Assembly: GCF_038719015.1 (NCBI RefSeq)
Contig: NZ_CP152276.1
Location: 2,926,001-2,990,000, forward strand
DNA length: 64,000 bases
Source: Nguyenibacter vanlangensis
GTDB lineage: Bacteria; Pseudomonadota; Alphaproteobacteria; Acetobacterales; Acetobacteraceae
Direction: 5' to 3'
The notes beneath the pieces are model-generated. The model saw only the letters and a program-made list of their open reading frames with translations. It did not search any database and was not told the DNA's origin. This document shows positions 1 to 7,583 of this stretch, piece by piece; the stretch's first letter is position 1, and every line of letters begins with the position of its first letter. Position numbers and translations under genes: made by a program.

Positions 1-474
1 GGGGGACAGCATGCGGGCTGGAACAGCGTCGCGCATGATCCGTCTGCATTCCTTTCCCTTGGGCTGGCCGATCAGGCCTGGCTTGACCGTGCGCTTCCCC
101 TTCTGGTCGCGGCCGAGGCGCAATGTTCCACCGTTGGCAATGCGGTCACCCATTGGGATGTCAGGAGCGATAATATCGCCCTGCTGAACGATGGACCCAG
201 GCTGGTGGACTGGTCGGAGGCTTGTCTTTCGAACCCGCGACTCGATCTGGGATTCTGGCTGCCCAGCCTGCATTTTGAAGGCGGCCCCCCACCCGAGCAC
301 ATCTTGCCTGACGCACCGGATGTCGCCGCATGGGTCTCGGGTTATTTCGCCGCACGGGCAGGGCTGCCGATCATACCGCATGCGCCTTTCGTGCGCCGCA
401 TTCAGCGGCAGCAGCTTGCAACAGCCTTGTCCTGGGCACAGCGCGCGCTGGGGTTGCCCCCCTTGCGGGACTGA
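1..474 (+). CDS. Aminoglycoside phosphotransferase-like (APH family) kinase, C-terminal part
   Basis: The frame is open from the first base of the window to a TGA at 472-474, so the N-terminal half lies outside. The visible 157 residues contain THWDVRSDN, which matches the APH/choline kinase catalytic loop (H-x-D-x4-N), followed by LVDWSEA, which matches the metal-binding D-W segment, and then a helical C-terminal lobe. Such proteins phosphorylate small hydroxylated molecules with ATP; the substrate cannot be read from the sequence. The catalytic motif reads HWD instead of the common HGD. The downstream BKACE gene follows after about 95 bases on the same strand. Confidence 0.7.
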   Translation, partial: GGQHAGWNSVAHDPSAFLSLGLADQAWLDRALPLLVAAEAQCSTVGNAVTHWDVRSDNIALLNDGPRLVDWSEACLSNPRLDLGFWLPSLHFEGGPPPEHILPDAPDVAAWVSGYFAARAGLPIIPHAPFVRRIQRQQLATALSWAQRALGLPPLRD

Positions 475-570
475 TGCACGCCTGACATTCGGACTGTGTA
501 AAGACGGCCATTGCGCGATCGTGACCGACCGTGCCTTGCACGCGGTCCGAGAGGTTATTTAACTGTCTGC

Positions 571-1311
571 ATGATCGTTCAAGCCTGCCTGAATGGCGCA
601 CGTGCCCGGAACTATCATCCGGCGCTTCCCGTCACGCCGGAAATGCTGGCGCGCGATGCAATTGCGTGCATCATGGTTGGTGCAGCCGAAATTCACATGC
701 ACCCCCGGCGCGTGGATGGCCGTGAAAGTCTGGCCGATGACGTGATCTCGCCTGCGGTTCTGGCGGTACGGCGCGCCTGTCCGGGAACCTTGATCGGGCT
801 TTCGACCGGCGCATGGATCGAGGGTAGCCTGTCGGCGACCACCGCCTGTATCGCGGGCTGGCGGTATAAGCCCGATTATGCATCGGTCAATTTGTCGGAA
901 GATGGTGCGGAGACCGTCATCCGGTTGTTGATGGATAGAGGGATCGGTGTCGAAGCGGGCGTGTCGCGGCAAGAAGATCTCGACCGATTGATCGCGCTGG
1001 AGTGTGCTGATTGCGTTTTGAGAATCCTTGTTGAAATCGAGGATCAGGACGAGGCGGCCGCACGTCGCCAGGCAACGGCGCTGTTGGATCGGATCTGCCG
1101 CTTGCCCCGCGCAAAGCCGATTTTGCTGCATGGGCAGGACGCGACGATGTGGCCGTTGCTCGCCTATGCGGCCGCGAACGCATTATCGTTCCGTGTCGGC
1201 CTGGAGGATGGCATGTACCTGCGCGACGGGTGTCTTGCCGCGAATAATGCCGAACTGGTTGCGGATGCCGTATCGCTGCTGAACGAAATCCGGCACCCAC
1301 GCCATGATTGA
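571..1311 (+). CDS. BKACE family protein (DUF849, beta-keto acid cleavage enzyme)
   Basis: A 246-residue protein starting MIVQACLNGARARNYHP. The N-terminal segment with N-G-A-R and the metal-binding stretch AAEIHMHPRRVDGRESL (about residues 38-52) are typical of DUF849, Zn-dependent TIM-barrel enzymes that condense or cleave 3-keto acids with acetyl-CoA, such as 3-keto-5-aminohexanoate cleavage enzyme. The ATG at 571 is preferred over an upstream start at 511 because homologues begin at this motif. The length is slightly below the family's usual 270-310 residues. Its stop overlaps the start of the following GNAT gene by 8 bases, so the two are probably co-expressed. The substrate is unknown. 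Confidence 0.8.
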   Translation: MIVQACLNGARARNYHPALPVTPEMLARDAIACIMVGAAEIHMHPRRVDGRESLADDVISPAVLAVRRACPGTLIGLSTGAWIEGSLSATTACIAGWRYKPDYASVNLSEDGAETVIRLLMDRGIGVEAGVSRQEDLDRLIALECADCVLRILVEIEDQDEAAARRQATALLDRICRLPRAKPILLHGQDATMWPLLAYAAANALSFRVGLEDGMYLRDGCLAANNAELVADAVSLLNEIRHPRHD

Positions 1312-1756
1312 TTTTCGCCCCGCCCGTGCCGACGAAGCAGCCGTTCTGACAGCGCTGTGCCTGCGTTCGAAGGCTGTGTGGGGCTATGATCAAGCATTCT
1401 TGGACGCGTGCCTGCCTGAACTGTCGATGACTCCGGAAAATATTACGGCATCTCATGTGCGGGTTGCTGAGTCTGGTGGGCGGGTCGTCGGTGTCGCGTG
1501 TCTTGAGATCCATGGCCGGGATGCCGAGTTGGACAAATTGTTCGTCGAACCCAGCCAGTTGGGAAAGGGTGTGGGACGGGCGCTTTTCACGTGGGCGGTG
1601 GAGACGGCCCGGCGATCCGGGGCCCGTGCCCTGCGGATCGATTGTGATCCGGGTGCGGTTCCGTTCTATTCCCGGATGGGAGCGGAGGAGGACGGGCTTG
1701 TCCCGTCCGGGTCGATCGCTGGACGGATGCTGCCGCGCATGAAAGTGCGGCTGTAG
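1304..1756 (+). CDS. GNAT family N-acetyltransferase
   Basis: A 150-residue protein with the GNAT fold: an N-terminal helix pair, a central strand VVGVACLEI, the acetyl-CoA pyrophosphate loop EPSQLGKGVGRALF (about residues 82-95, the Q/RxxGxG/A motif) and a C-terminal VPFYSRMGAEE segment. It transfers an acetyl group from acetyl-CoA to an amine that cannot be identified here. The start overlaps the end of the upstream BKACE gene by 8 bases, indicating translational coupling. An intergenic hairpin repeat and an IS element follow directly. Confidence 0.85.
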   Translation: MIDFRPARADEAAVLTALCLRSKAVWGYDQAFLDACLPELSMTPENITASHVRVAESGGRVVGVACLEIHGRDAELDKLFVEPSQLGKGVGRALFTWAVETARRSGARALRIDCDPGAVPFYSRMGAEEDGLVPSGSIAGRMLPRMKVRL

Positions 1757-1780
1757 CCTTGTGGTGACGGTCTTCCTGTG

Positions 1781-1820
1781 GAGGAAGAGATTCTTCTTTT
1801 GAGGAAGAGATTCTTCTTTT
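1781..1820. repeat. Perfect 20-bp tandem duplication beside a terminator-like hairpin
   Basis: Positions 1781-1800 and 1801-1820 are identical (unit begins GAGGAAGAG and ends in TTCTTCTTTT). The second copy runs into the palindrome at 1813-1836. This looks like a local slippage duplication of the left side of the terminator repeat. Confidence 0.9.
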
Positions 1821-1848
1821 TCTGAAGAAAAAGAAGCAAAAAGACTTT
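1813..1848. terminator. Intergenic hairpin repeat, copy 1 (split by IS1595-family element)
   Basis: CTTCTTTTTCT at 1813-1823 pairs with AGAAAAAGAAG at 1826-1836, followed by CAAAAAGACTTT. Joined to the sequence right of the IS (from 2889) the original reads CAAAAAGACTTTTATTCG. The same string occurs at 18338-18380 in reverse orientation and, diverged, at 8931-8960. It probably acts as a bidirectional terminator after the GNAT gene. Confidence 0.75.
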
Positions 1849-2888
1849 CCTGATTACGCACTAATTTCAGCCAATTTGAGCAGGCGATAGGGCATGGGCG
1901 GGGTTCTGACGGCGGCGTATCCGAGGCGAGGGATCATGGAGGCGAGGTCGAAGCGGCGATTGAAGCGATAAACGAACTCGGCGAGATAGCGCGGCGCATG
2001 CTTGTCACGGATAGCACGGTAAGTACCGGTCATGGCATTCTTGATGTTGGCGAGAGCGGTATTGACCCATTTGAAAGCAGGGTTGCGGCCTGCCTTTGGT
2101 CCCGAACCGGTCAGGATGGGATGATGGACGCACCCTGCTTCGGTGACGGCGGCGAAACAGCGTAGACCGTCACTGACCACGCTGCTGGCGGGGTCGAAGC
2201 TGTTTTTTGCCATCTTTGCGATCTCGGCCCTACTGAACCCGGCCACCCGGCGGAGTTTCAGGCGGATTGGCTTGCCTTGCGGTGTGGTTTCAACAGCGGC
2301 CACGATCGGCGTCTTGCCCGCTGATCCTCGCCCGCGCTTGCCGCCGCCGCGTTCTCCGCCGAGATAGGCGTCGTCCAGTTCGATCCGTCCCTTCAGTCGC
2401 TTGCCGGCCTCGCGTTCCATCATTACCTGCGCGAGTTTATGCTTGATCTTCCAGGCCGTGGTCTGCGTCACGCCGAGCCTGCGCCCCAGTTCGATGCTGG
2501 AGATGCCGCCTTTGCTCTGGGTCAGATGGTGCACAGGGCACGAAACCAGGTCCGTAACGGCACCTTGGTTGCCGCGAAGATCGTTCCGGCGATCAGCGAC
2601 GTCTGCTTCCGACAGGCGCTGCATTGATACTGCCCACGGCTCTGAATGACGCTGTGCTCACGCCCGCCGCAGGCCGGGCATTCAAAACCAGATGGCCAAC
2701 GCCAGCCAAAGATCACCGCTCGGCACTTCTCTTCGCTTCCGTAAAGTTCGTCAAATTGGGCTTCGCTTAGCCCTTTCTGAAACTGGACCTTGTTGCGAGC
2801 CATCGATCAAGCCTCTCGAAAACAACAAATGTTCTCGTTTTGTATCATAAATCCCTGGCTGAAAATAGTGCGTAATCAGGAAGACTTT
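1841..2888 (-). mobile_element. IS1595-family insertion sequence with 8-bp target duplication
   Basis: The element proper is 1849-2880 (1032 bp). Its ends are inverted repeats starting CCTGATTACGCACTA that match at 23 of 24 positions. It is flanked by the identical octamers AAGACTTT at 1841-1848 and 2881-2888, the 8-bp duplication expected for IS1595. It interrupts an intergenic terminator-like repeat rather than a gene. The intact ends and duplication imply a recent insertion, although the transposase frame is split. Confidence 0.95.
1854..2803 (-). pseudogene. IS1595-family (ISXO2-like) transposase, split by a frameshift
   Basis: The N-terminal part (2803 down to 2522) has a C2C2 zinc ribbon, CPACGG then CSAC, and ends at RTWFRALCTI. 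The C-terminal part (frame open from 2624 to 1854) resumes at HHLTQSKGGISS and carries the ISXO2 core, including IELDDAYLGGERG with the first catalytic acids and a conserved VSDGL. In related transposases the two parts form one protein of about 310 residues. A -1 or +2 change near 2530-2545 separates them. No obvious slippery run lies there, so this is more likely a disabling mutation than programmed frameshifting. Confidence 0.85.
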
Positions 2889-2952
2889 TATTCGTTATGC
2901 GGTCTGTCCTGATCTGGCGTATTTATAAAAATCTTGGAAATACAAGTATTTT

Positions 2953-3408
2953 TTAAAATGATGTGTGGAGTGGACGCGACAATTTGTTTCGTTGCAACTG
3001 TTGGTAGACGCCGAGGCGATCGGTGACTTGCCAATGTCCGGTCAGCCTGTCGGACCTGTCGAACCCATAGGCGGTGGCGCCGGACATTTCGATCGTGTGT
3101 CCGGTTGCCGGAAAATCCGGCAGGTCGCCCAGGTGGGTCGCGTTCCACAGCCAGGTCATCACGACCGTGTCGCCGTCGGCGTAGAGGCCCTGAATGTCGA
3201 AATGCTGATCCGGAAAGGCGGCGCGCAGCCGGATGACTCGCGCCTTGAACCCTGCGAGGTCGAGCGTCATGCCGTTCCACGGGTCCCCTGGGTCATGGCG
3301 GATCCGGTAGGTGGGCGCGAGATAGGCGGCTGCGCTGTCCGCATCGCCCCGATTCCAGACCTGGTGGATGAAATGACGCAGGCGAGTCTTGCGTGGCCGT
3401 TCATTCAC
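2953..3408 (-). CDS. SnoaL-like ester cyclase / NTF2-fold protein
   Basis: A 151-residue protein (GTG start at 3408) with a SnoaL-like pattern: N-terminal FIHQVWNRGDADSAAAYL, then a D-P-W-x-G-M segment, FPDQHFDIQGLYADGDTVV and a C-terminal WQVTDRLGVYQQL. Members are small alpha+beta barrels that act as cyclases, isomerases or ligand-binding proteins; here the reaction is unknown. The GTG overlaps the stop of the upstream DUF2239 gene by 8 bases, so the two form an operon. The end of the gene runs into an AT-rich stretch just right of the IS element. Confidence 0.8.
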   Translation of the reverse strand: MNERPRKTRLRHFIHQVWNRGDADSAAAYLAPTYRIRHDPGDPWNGMTLDLAGFKARVIRLRAAFPDQHFDIQGLYADGDTVVMTWLWNATHLGDLPDFPATGHTIEMSGATAYGFDRSDRLTGHWQVTDRLGVYQQLQRNKLSRPLHTSF

Positions 3409-4024
3409 GAGACTGATCCTGGGGCTGTTCCTGGGGCTGTGCGAGCTTGACGGCGTAGTCTCTGACGTCCTGGGGCCAGGGTGCGGCGGCGCGGGCCAAG
3501 GCGTCGATGTCGTCGGCGAACAGGGCGCGGGCCGCGTCTTCGAAGCCGGGATAATCGCCGGCCAGCGCCGCCATGACGCGATAGGCGCGTTCATGCGCCA
3601 GGCGCCTTGCCGTTTGGCCGCCATCGGCCTTGCGCGCCTGATCGACAAGGCGGCGCAGCGCCTGTGACGCGCCGCCCGGCTGCGCGGCCAGCCAGTCCCA
3701 GTGGCGGGGCAGCAACGTGACCTCACGCGCGATCACGCCCAGTTTCGGCCGGCCGCGGGGCTTGGCGGCTGCGGGAGGCTGAGGGGGCTGAGGGGCCTGG
3801 TATCGGGTGAGGCGGTACAGCATGTCGGCGGTACTGCCGCGGAGATCGATGTCGAGGACGGTACCCGTGTCGTCCGCGAAAATCAGAAGGGGATCCTTGG
3901 CCGTTTCGGCCAAGGGGTTCAACGCCAGGGCGACGTCCGCCAGCGATCCGGAGGCGATTTTTCGCGCGCCCGCGAACCCGGTGCAGGGAATGGCCAGTGT
4001 GTTGGCCGGAGTATCTGAAGACAT
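3401..4024 (-). CDS. DUF2239 family protein
   Basis: A 207-residue protein beginning MSSDTPANTLAIPCTGFAG. It matches the uncharacterised DUF2239 pattern: an N-terminal beta domain (IASGSLADVALALNPLA, LLIFADDTGTVLDIDLRGS), a central PRGRPKLGVIAREVTLLPRH segment, and C-terminal helices rich in arginine and alanine. The PKLGVIAREVTLLPRHWDWL region resembles small DNA-contacting proteins, but no function is established. The ATG at 4024 is chosen because the family begins here; the open frame continues upstream without a plausible start. A 14-bp interrupted palindrome sits immediately before the start codon and may be an operator. Operon with the SnoaL-like gene. Confidence 0.8.
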   Translation of the reverse strand: MSSDTPANTLAIPCTGFAGARKIASGSLADVALALNPLAETAKDPLLIFADDTGTVLDIDLRGSTADMLYRLTRYQAPQPPQPPAAAKPRGRPKLGVIAREVTLLPRHWDWLAAQPGGASQALRRLVDQARKADGGQTARRLAHERAYRVMAALAGDYPGFEDAARALFADDIDALARAAAPWPQDVRDYAVKLAQPQEQPQDQSRE

Positions 4025-4028
4025 TTCG

Positions 4029-4069
4029 CCTGGGTATATTGATTCTCTCACCCCGTCAATATATCCGGG
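4029..4069. promoter_or_regulatory. Interrupted inverted repeat before the DUF2239 start
   Basis: The arms CCTGGGTATATTGA (4029-4042) and TCAATATATCCGGG (4056-4069) pair at 12 of 14 positions across a 13-bp spacer. The left arm begins 5 bases upstream of the DUF2239 start codon. This is suggestive of an autoregulatory operator. Confidence 0.6.
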
Positions 4070-4152
4070 TATAAAATTGACGCAGGGTCGCGGGCATTTA
4101 CGCGATGCGGTGCATGTTTTTTTATCCAAGACCACCTTATTTCGCTTACATG

Positions 4153-4173
4153 ATATACGCATAATGCGTATAT
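4153..4173. promoter_or_regulatory. Perfect 21-bp palindrome in the divergent promoter region
   Basis: ATATACGCAT-A-ATGCGTATAT is a perfect dyad with 10-bp arms. It lies between the DUF2239 gene (reverse) and the small HTH gene (forward), about 30 bases before the latter. Its form is that of a dimeric repressor site; the HTH protein next to it is an obvious candidate binder, by inference only. Confidence 0.6.
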
Positions 4174-4203
4174 AGAGAGGATCGACCCGGCTGATTGACG
4201 AGG

Positions 4204-4449
4204 ATGAGCTGTTGCAAGGGCGGGAAAAAGTGCGCCGTGACGCCTGATCGGATGAGGGAATGTCTCGCTGTGCTGCACTGGTCACAGCGGGGTCTCGCTG
4301 CGATTTTAGGGCGCCAGGAAGGAACGGTTCGGCAATGGGCGCGGGGCGCTGTGAGGATTCCCGACGACGTGGCAGGATGGCTGGAGGCGAGAACCAGGAG
4401 CGCCGAAACGACACCGCCGCCTGTTCGGCGCGTCGTTAACATTGGCTGA
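4204..4449 (+). CDS. Small helix-turn-helix protein
   Basis: About 81 residues. The centre (CLAVLHWSQRGLAAILGRQ then EGTVRQWARG) has the helix-turn-helix spacing of XRE-like or phage-type regulators, and a short tail of Thr/Pro/Arg follows. Several starts are possible: TTG 4195, ATG 4204 and GTG 4237; the ATG is used here, with AGG just upstream, but the GTG would keep the whole HTH. A perfect 21-bp palindrome lies upstream. Such single-domain proteins are usually local DNA-binding regulators. Confidence 0.55.
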   Translation: MSCCKGGKKCAVTPDRMRECLAVLHWSQRGLAAILGRQEGTVRQWARGAVRIPDDVAGWLEARTRSAETTPPPVRRVVNIG

Positions 4450-4549
4450 CCTTTGGGCCGAGGTTTGGCCGCATCACCCGAGTTTCCCGCCCCGCAACGC
4501 CTCGATGAAGACCGGAACACGATTGCAGCGCCCAAAGGAGAACATCGTC

Positions 4550-4981
4550 ATGCCGATCAGCTACGATCAAGACATTGTCGCCTGGGCCACTGAACAGGCG
4601 CGTTTGATCCGTGCGGGACAGTTCGACCAGCTCGACATCGAGCATATCGCGGATGAGATCGAAGACGTGGGTAAAAGTGAAAAACGCGAGTTAACCAGCC
4701 GTATGGCAGTCCTGATTACCCACCTGCTCAAGTGGCTTTACCAGCCTTCGGCGAGGTCGTCGTCATGGTCCGGCTCAATTCGAGAGCAGAGAAAGCGCAT
4801 CGCGCGCGCACTCGAAGAGACCCCCAGCCTGAAGACTTCCCTGGTTGACCCCAAATGGCTCGGTGACGCCTGGAGCGATGGCCTCGCAAGGGCCTTGGAG
4901 GAGACCGGTCTGGATACCCTCCCAGAGGCACCGATCTGGACCGCGGAACTCATGCTCACCGAAGGATGGCTCCCCGGCTGA
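4550..4981 (+). CDS. DUF29 domain-containing protein
   Basis: A 143-residue protein beginning MPISYDQDIVAWATEQARLI with a strong ribosome site (AAAGGAG) 10 bases upstream. It shows the DUF29 pattern common in cyanobacteria and Alphaproteobacteria: Y-D-x-D-x-x-x-W near the start, DIEHIADEIEDVGKSEKREL, then HLLKWLYQP and a helical C-terminus (LEETPSLKTSL, LPEAPIWTAE). The family has no established activity and is often present near mobile DNA. The predicted protein is soluble, with no signal peptide or membrane segment. Confidence 0.85.
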   Translation: MPISYDQDIVAWATEQARLIRAGQFDQLDIEHIADEIEDVGKSEKRELTSRMAVLITHLLKWLYQPSARSSSWSGSIREQRKRIARALEETPSLKTSLVDPKWLGDAWSDGLARALEETGLDTLPEAPIWTAELMLTEGWLPG

Positions 4982-5170
4982 ACCGGCTGGCGCCCCGCTG
5001 CACTGACTGAATTTTCAGGACTGCAAGCTTGGGATACAAGCTGGCAGAACGTGGCGGCTCACCCGTTGAGGTGTCAGCCCCTATACCAACTGGACCTGTT
5101 CCGTCTGCAAGGCCGTGAATCCGGCGGGTTACGCCGATCAGGCGGAGAGCAGGCGCATGTCTTGCGGCGT

Positions 5171-5209
5171 GACCATTCCGGCACGCGGGTTCAGCGCGCC
5201 GGAATGGTC
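5171..5209. terminator. 12-bp stem hairpin across the GST stop codon
   Basis: GACCATTCCGGC (5171-5182) pairs perfectly with GCCGGAATGGTC (5198-5209). The 15-nt loop contains the stop codon of the reverse-strand GST gene. There is no U-tract, so it may be an mRNA-stabilising 3' hairpin or a Rho-assisted terminator. Confidence 0.5.
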
Positions 5210-5916
5210 ATCGCCAACTGGTCCCTGACGCTGGGGCGCGCCTGCATTCTTGCGTACCAGGCCTGAAGCGCCGTGCATTCCGCGGGAATCGGCAGGTCCA
5301 CGAGTGCTGCGAATATCAGGCCGCCTATGATCGTGATGTCGGCCATCGAGAAGGCTTCCCCCGCGGCGAAGGGCTGTTTTTTGAGAACGGCATCGAAGTA
5401 ATGCATCCCTCTGATGGCCTTGTCGCGCTGGCGGAGTCCCCATTCGGGGTTCTGATAGATCTCGACGGCAGGTCCGAGCCCCGGTGTCGCATGGTGGAAA
5501 TAGACACTGACGGCGTCGAGCAATTCGATTTCGGCGCGTTTGCTCATCATGTGGATCACGCCCTTTTCGCGCGGCGTCCTGCCCGTCAGGACGGGAGGCC
5601 CCGCGAGCGTGTCGAGATATTCGGTGATGGCGGTGCATTCGGCGATGAACGTCCCATCGTCGAGTTCGAGCACCGGCAGCGTGCCCGAGTAGTTCTTTGC
5701 GCGGAAATCGGCCGTCTTGTGCTCGCCTTTCCAGAGATCGACCGTCACGAACCGGACGTGCGATCGCAGGTTCTTTTCGGCCAGGGCGATCCGGACGCGC
5801 GCCGGATAGGGGCCGGTGGGCCAATCGTAAATCGTCATCGGTGCGACCGCGCCGGCATCGGACCCGGCGGTGCCGGGATTCAGATCGGGATTCAGATTCG
5901 TGTTCTTCATATTCAT
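5191..5916 (-). CDS. Glutathione S-transferase family protein
   Basis: About 241 residues. The thioredoxin-fold N-terminal domain (MTIYDWPTGPYPARVRIALA, then YSGTLPVLELDDGTFIAECTAITEYL with the conserved P-V-L and E-S/C-x-A-I motifs) is followed by the all-helical C-terminal domain (FAAGEAFSMADITIIGGL). It conjugates glutathione to electrophiles or reduces adducts in the cytoplasm. ATG 5916 follows AGG, and an ATG at 5937 is also open. The gene is divergent from a TetR regulator, and two copies of an 18-bp repeat lie between them, pointing to TetR control and induction by an electrophile. Confidence 0.88.
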   Translation of the reverse strand: MNMKNTNLNPDLNPGTAGSDAGAVAPMTIYDWPTGPYPARVRIALAEKNLRSHVRFVTVDLWKGEHKTADFRAKNYSGTLPVLELDDGTFIAECTAITEYLDTLAGPPVLTGRTPREKGVIHMMSKRAEIELLDAVSVYFHHATPGLGPAVEIYQNPEWGLRQRDKAIRGMHYFDAVLKKQPFAAGEAFSMADITIIGGLIFAALVDLPIPAECTALQAWYARMQARPSVRDQLAMTIPAR

Positions 5917-5926
5917 TTTCGGAAAC

Positions 5927-5997
5927 CTATCTGTCACTTGGTAGGTGACCGTAGGGCTTCAGATTTTCGTCGTCAACGGCTATCTGTCACTTGGTAG
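5927..5997. promoter_or_regulatory. Two 18-bp direct repeats, probable TetR operator sites
   Basis: CTATCTGTCACTTGGTAG occurs at 5927-5944 and again, identically, at 5980-5997, 53 bp apart (about five helical turns). Each copy has weak dyad symmetry, CTAYC-N8-GRTAG. They bracket the divergent promoters of the GST and TetR genes. The regulator is expected to bind both and repress both directions. Confidence 0.75.
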
Positions 5998-6013
5998 AGA
6001 GAGAGGTGAAGTC

Positions 6014-6607
6014 GTGAGCGAGGCAGTGGGCGAGAGAATGCGTGCGGGTTCCAGGGAGAGCATCCTGGCGGCGGCCAGGCGCGCCGCGCAGGCGCATGGC
6101 TATGGCGGCCTGAATTTCCGCGATCTTGCGGAGGATGTCGGCATCAAGGCCGCGAGCGTCTATTATCACTTTCCCAGCAAGGCCGATCTCGGCGCGGCGG
6201 TCGCGCGGCGCTATCGGGAGGATACCGCGGCCGCGCTGGAGGCCATGTGGGCGGAAACTGCCGACCCGGTTCTGTGCCTGCGCCGGTATCCGGACCTGTT
6301 CCGCAGGTCGCTGGAGAACGGTAACCGGCTGTGTCTCGGCAGCTTCATGAGCGCGGAGTACGATGACCTGCCGGAGGCGGTACGGCGCGAGGTCCAGGCT
6401 TTTGCCGACGCCAACGTGGCCTGGCTGAGCCGGGTCATCGCCGCGGCACATGGCGCCGCCCCGGAGGCGTGCGCACAGCGGGCGCGCGCCGTCTTTTCCG
6501 CCGTTGCCGGTGCCCAGCTCATGGCGCGGAGTCGTTCGGACATCGCGCTGTTCGATGACATCATCGAGAGCTATCGCAAGACGGGTCTTCTGGGACAGAT
6601 CGGATGA
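6014..6607 (+). CDS. TetR family transcriptional regulator
   Basis: A 197-residue protein. The N-terminal HTH reads SRESILAAARRAAQAHGYGG then NFRDLAEDVGIKAASVYYHF, with the canonical TetR helix 3 (ASVYYHF). The C-terminal ligand domain (NRLCLGSFMSAEYDDLP, VFSAVAGAQLMARSRSD) resembles regulators of electrophile-responsive GST or reductase genes. The GTG at 6014 is preferred because GAGAGAGGTGAAG precedes it; the open frame upstream would cross the operator repeats. It is divergent from the GST gene, which it probably represses. Its 3' end overlaps the convergent LysR gene by 47 bases. Confidence 0.88.
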   Translation: MSEAVGERMRAGSRESILAAARRAAQAHGYGGLNFRDLAEDVGIKAASVYYHFPSKADLGAAVARRYREDTAAALEAMWAETADPVLCLRRYPDLFRRSLENGNRLCLGSFMSAEYDDLPEAVRREVQAFADANVAWLSRVIAAAHGAAPEACAQRARAVFSAVAGAQLMARSRSDIALFDDIIESYRKTGLLGQIG

Positions 6608-7487
6608 AATCGACGAAGGCGCGCAGTGGCGCGGGAAGATGCCGGCGGCCGGGATAATAGAGAAAGGGGCCGCTGAATTCCTGCCACCAGGGCTGGAGCA
6701 CCGGCACCAGGGCGCCGCTGTCCAGGTGGGGGCGCAGCCAGTCCTCGAAAAGATGGATGATGCCCAGGCCCTGGACGGCGGCGGAGACGGCGAGGTCCAC
6801 CGCGGCGCCCAGGCGGACCAGCAGGGGGCCGGCGGGGTCGATGCGCACGATCTGTCCGTCGCGTTCGAATTCCCAGGCCGGGATGGCGCCGCTGGCGAAC
6901 TGCCCGCGCAGGCAGGCATGCGCGAGGAGGTCGCGCGGATGCTCCGGCCGGCCCCGGGCGGCGAGATAGGCCGGTGACGCGGCGGTCGCGGCGCGTTGCG
7001 TGCGCGGACCGATGGGGATTGCGATCATGTCCTGTTCCAGCCGCTCGTCATAGCGGATGCCGGCGTCGCAGCCGGCCGCCAGGACGTCGACGAACCTGTC
7101 CTCGACGATGACCTCCAGCCTGATGTCGGGATAGCGTTTCAGGAACGGCGTGGCGATGGACGGCAGGACCAGGCGCGCGACGCTGGCGGGCACGTTGAGC
7201 CGGAGCGTGCCGGCCGGCCGGTCGCGGAAAATATTGACGACGTCCAGCGCCGCCTCGACCTCGCCCAGCGCGGGGGCGAGGCGTTCGGCGAGGCGCGCGC
7301 CGGCTTCGGTCGGGGCGATGCTGCGGGTCGTGCGGTGCAGCAATCGTATGCCCAGCCGCGTTTCGAGACGCCGCACGGCCTCGCTGAGGCCCGACGCCGA
7401 GACACCGTGGGCGCGGGCGCCGTCGCGGAAGCCGCCTGCCCGCACCACCGCCAGAAACGCGTGGAGATCCTGAAGATCCGCCGTCAT
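6561..7487 (-). CDS. LysR family transcriptional regulator
   Basis: A 308-residue protein with the LysR winged HTH at residues about 5-65 (DLHAFLAVVRAGGFRDGARA, SGLSEAVRRLETRLGIRLLH, RTTRSIAPTEAG) and a periplasmic-binding-like effector domain (LRLNVPASVARLVLPSIATP, FVDVLAAGCDAGIRYDE). It resembles the AaeR/DmlR-type LysR subgroup that neighbours oxidoreductases. It is divergent from an aldo/keto reductase, with 96 bases between the two starts, and a 10-bp palindrome CGGAATTCCG (7492-7501) lies just upstream of its ATG. It probably controls that reductase. Its end overlaps the TetR gene. Confidence 0.88.
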   Translation of the reverse strand: MTADLQDLHAFLAVVRAGGFRDGARAHGVSASGLSEAVRRLETRLGIRLLHRTTRSIAPTEAGARLAERLAPALGEVEAALDVVNIFRDRPAGTLRLNVPASVARLVLPSIATPFLKRYPDIRLEVIVEDRFVDVLAAGCDAGIRYDERLEQDMIAIPIGPRTQRAATAASPAYLAARGRPEHPRDLLAHACLRGQFASGAIPAWEFERDGQIVRIDPAGPLLVRLGAAVDLAVSAAVQGLGIIHLFEDWLRPHLDSGALVPVLQPWWQEFSGPFLYYPGRRHLPAPLRAFVDFIRSVPEDPSCDSSR

Positions 7488-7583
7488 TGTTCGGAATTCC
7501 GTACAGCCTGTGCCGATTTCAGCCGATTATCGCGCGTGCGGTCAACGCCCATAGTCATGCCGTCCTTATCCCTGGAGGCGGAC

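Noticed and set aside
2143..2649. Forward frames inside the IS1595 element
   Set aside because: Antisense to the transposase, whose zinc ribbon and catalytic motifs are clear on the reverse strand.
5024..5043. AGCTTG-GGATA-CAAGCT dyad after the DUF29 gene as a terminator
   Set aside because: Only a 6-bp stem with no T-run; too weak to call.
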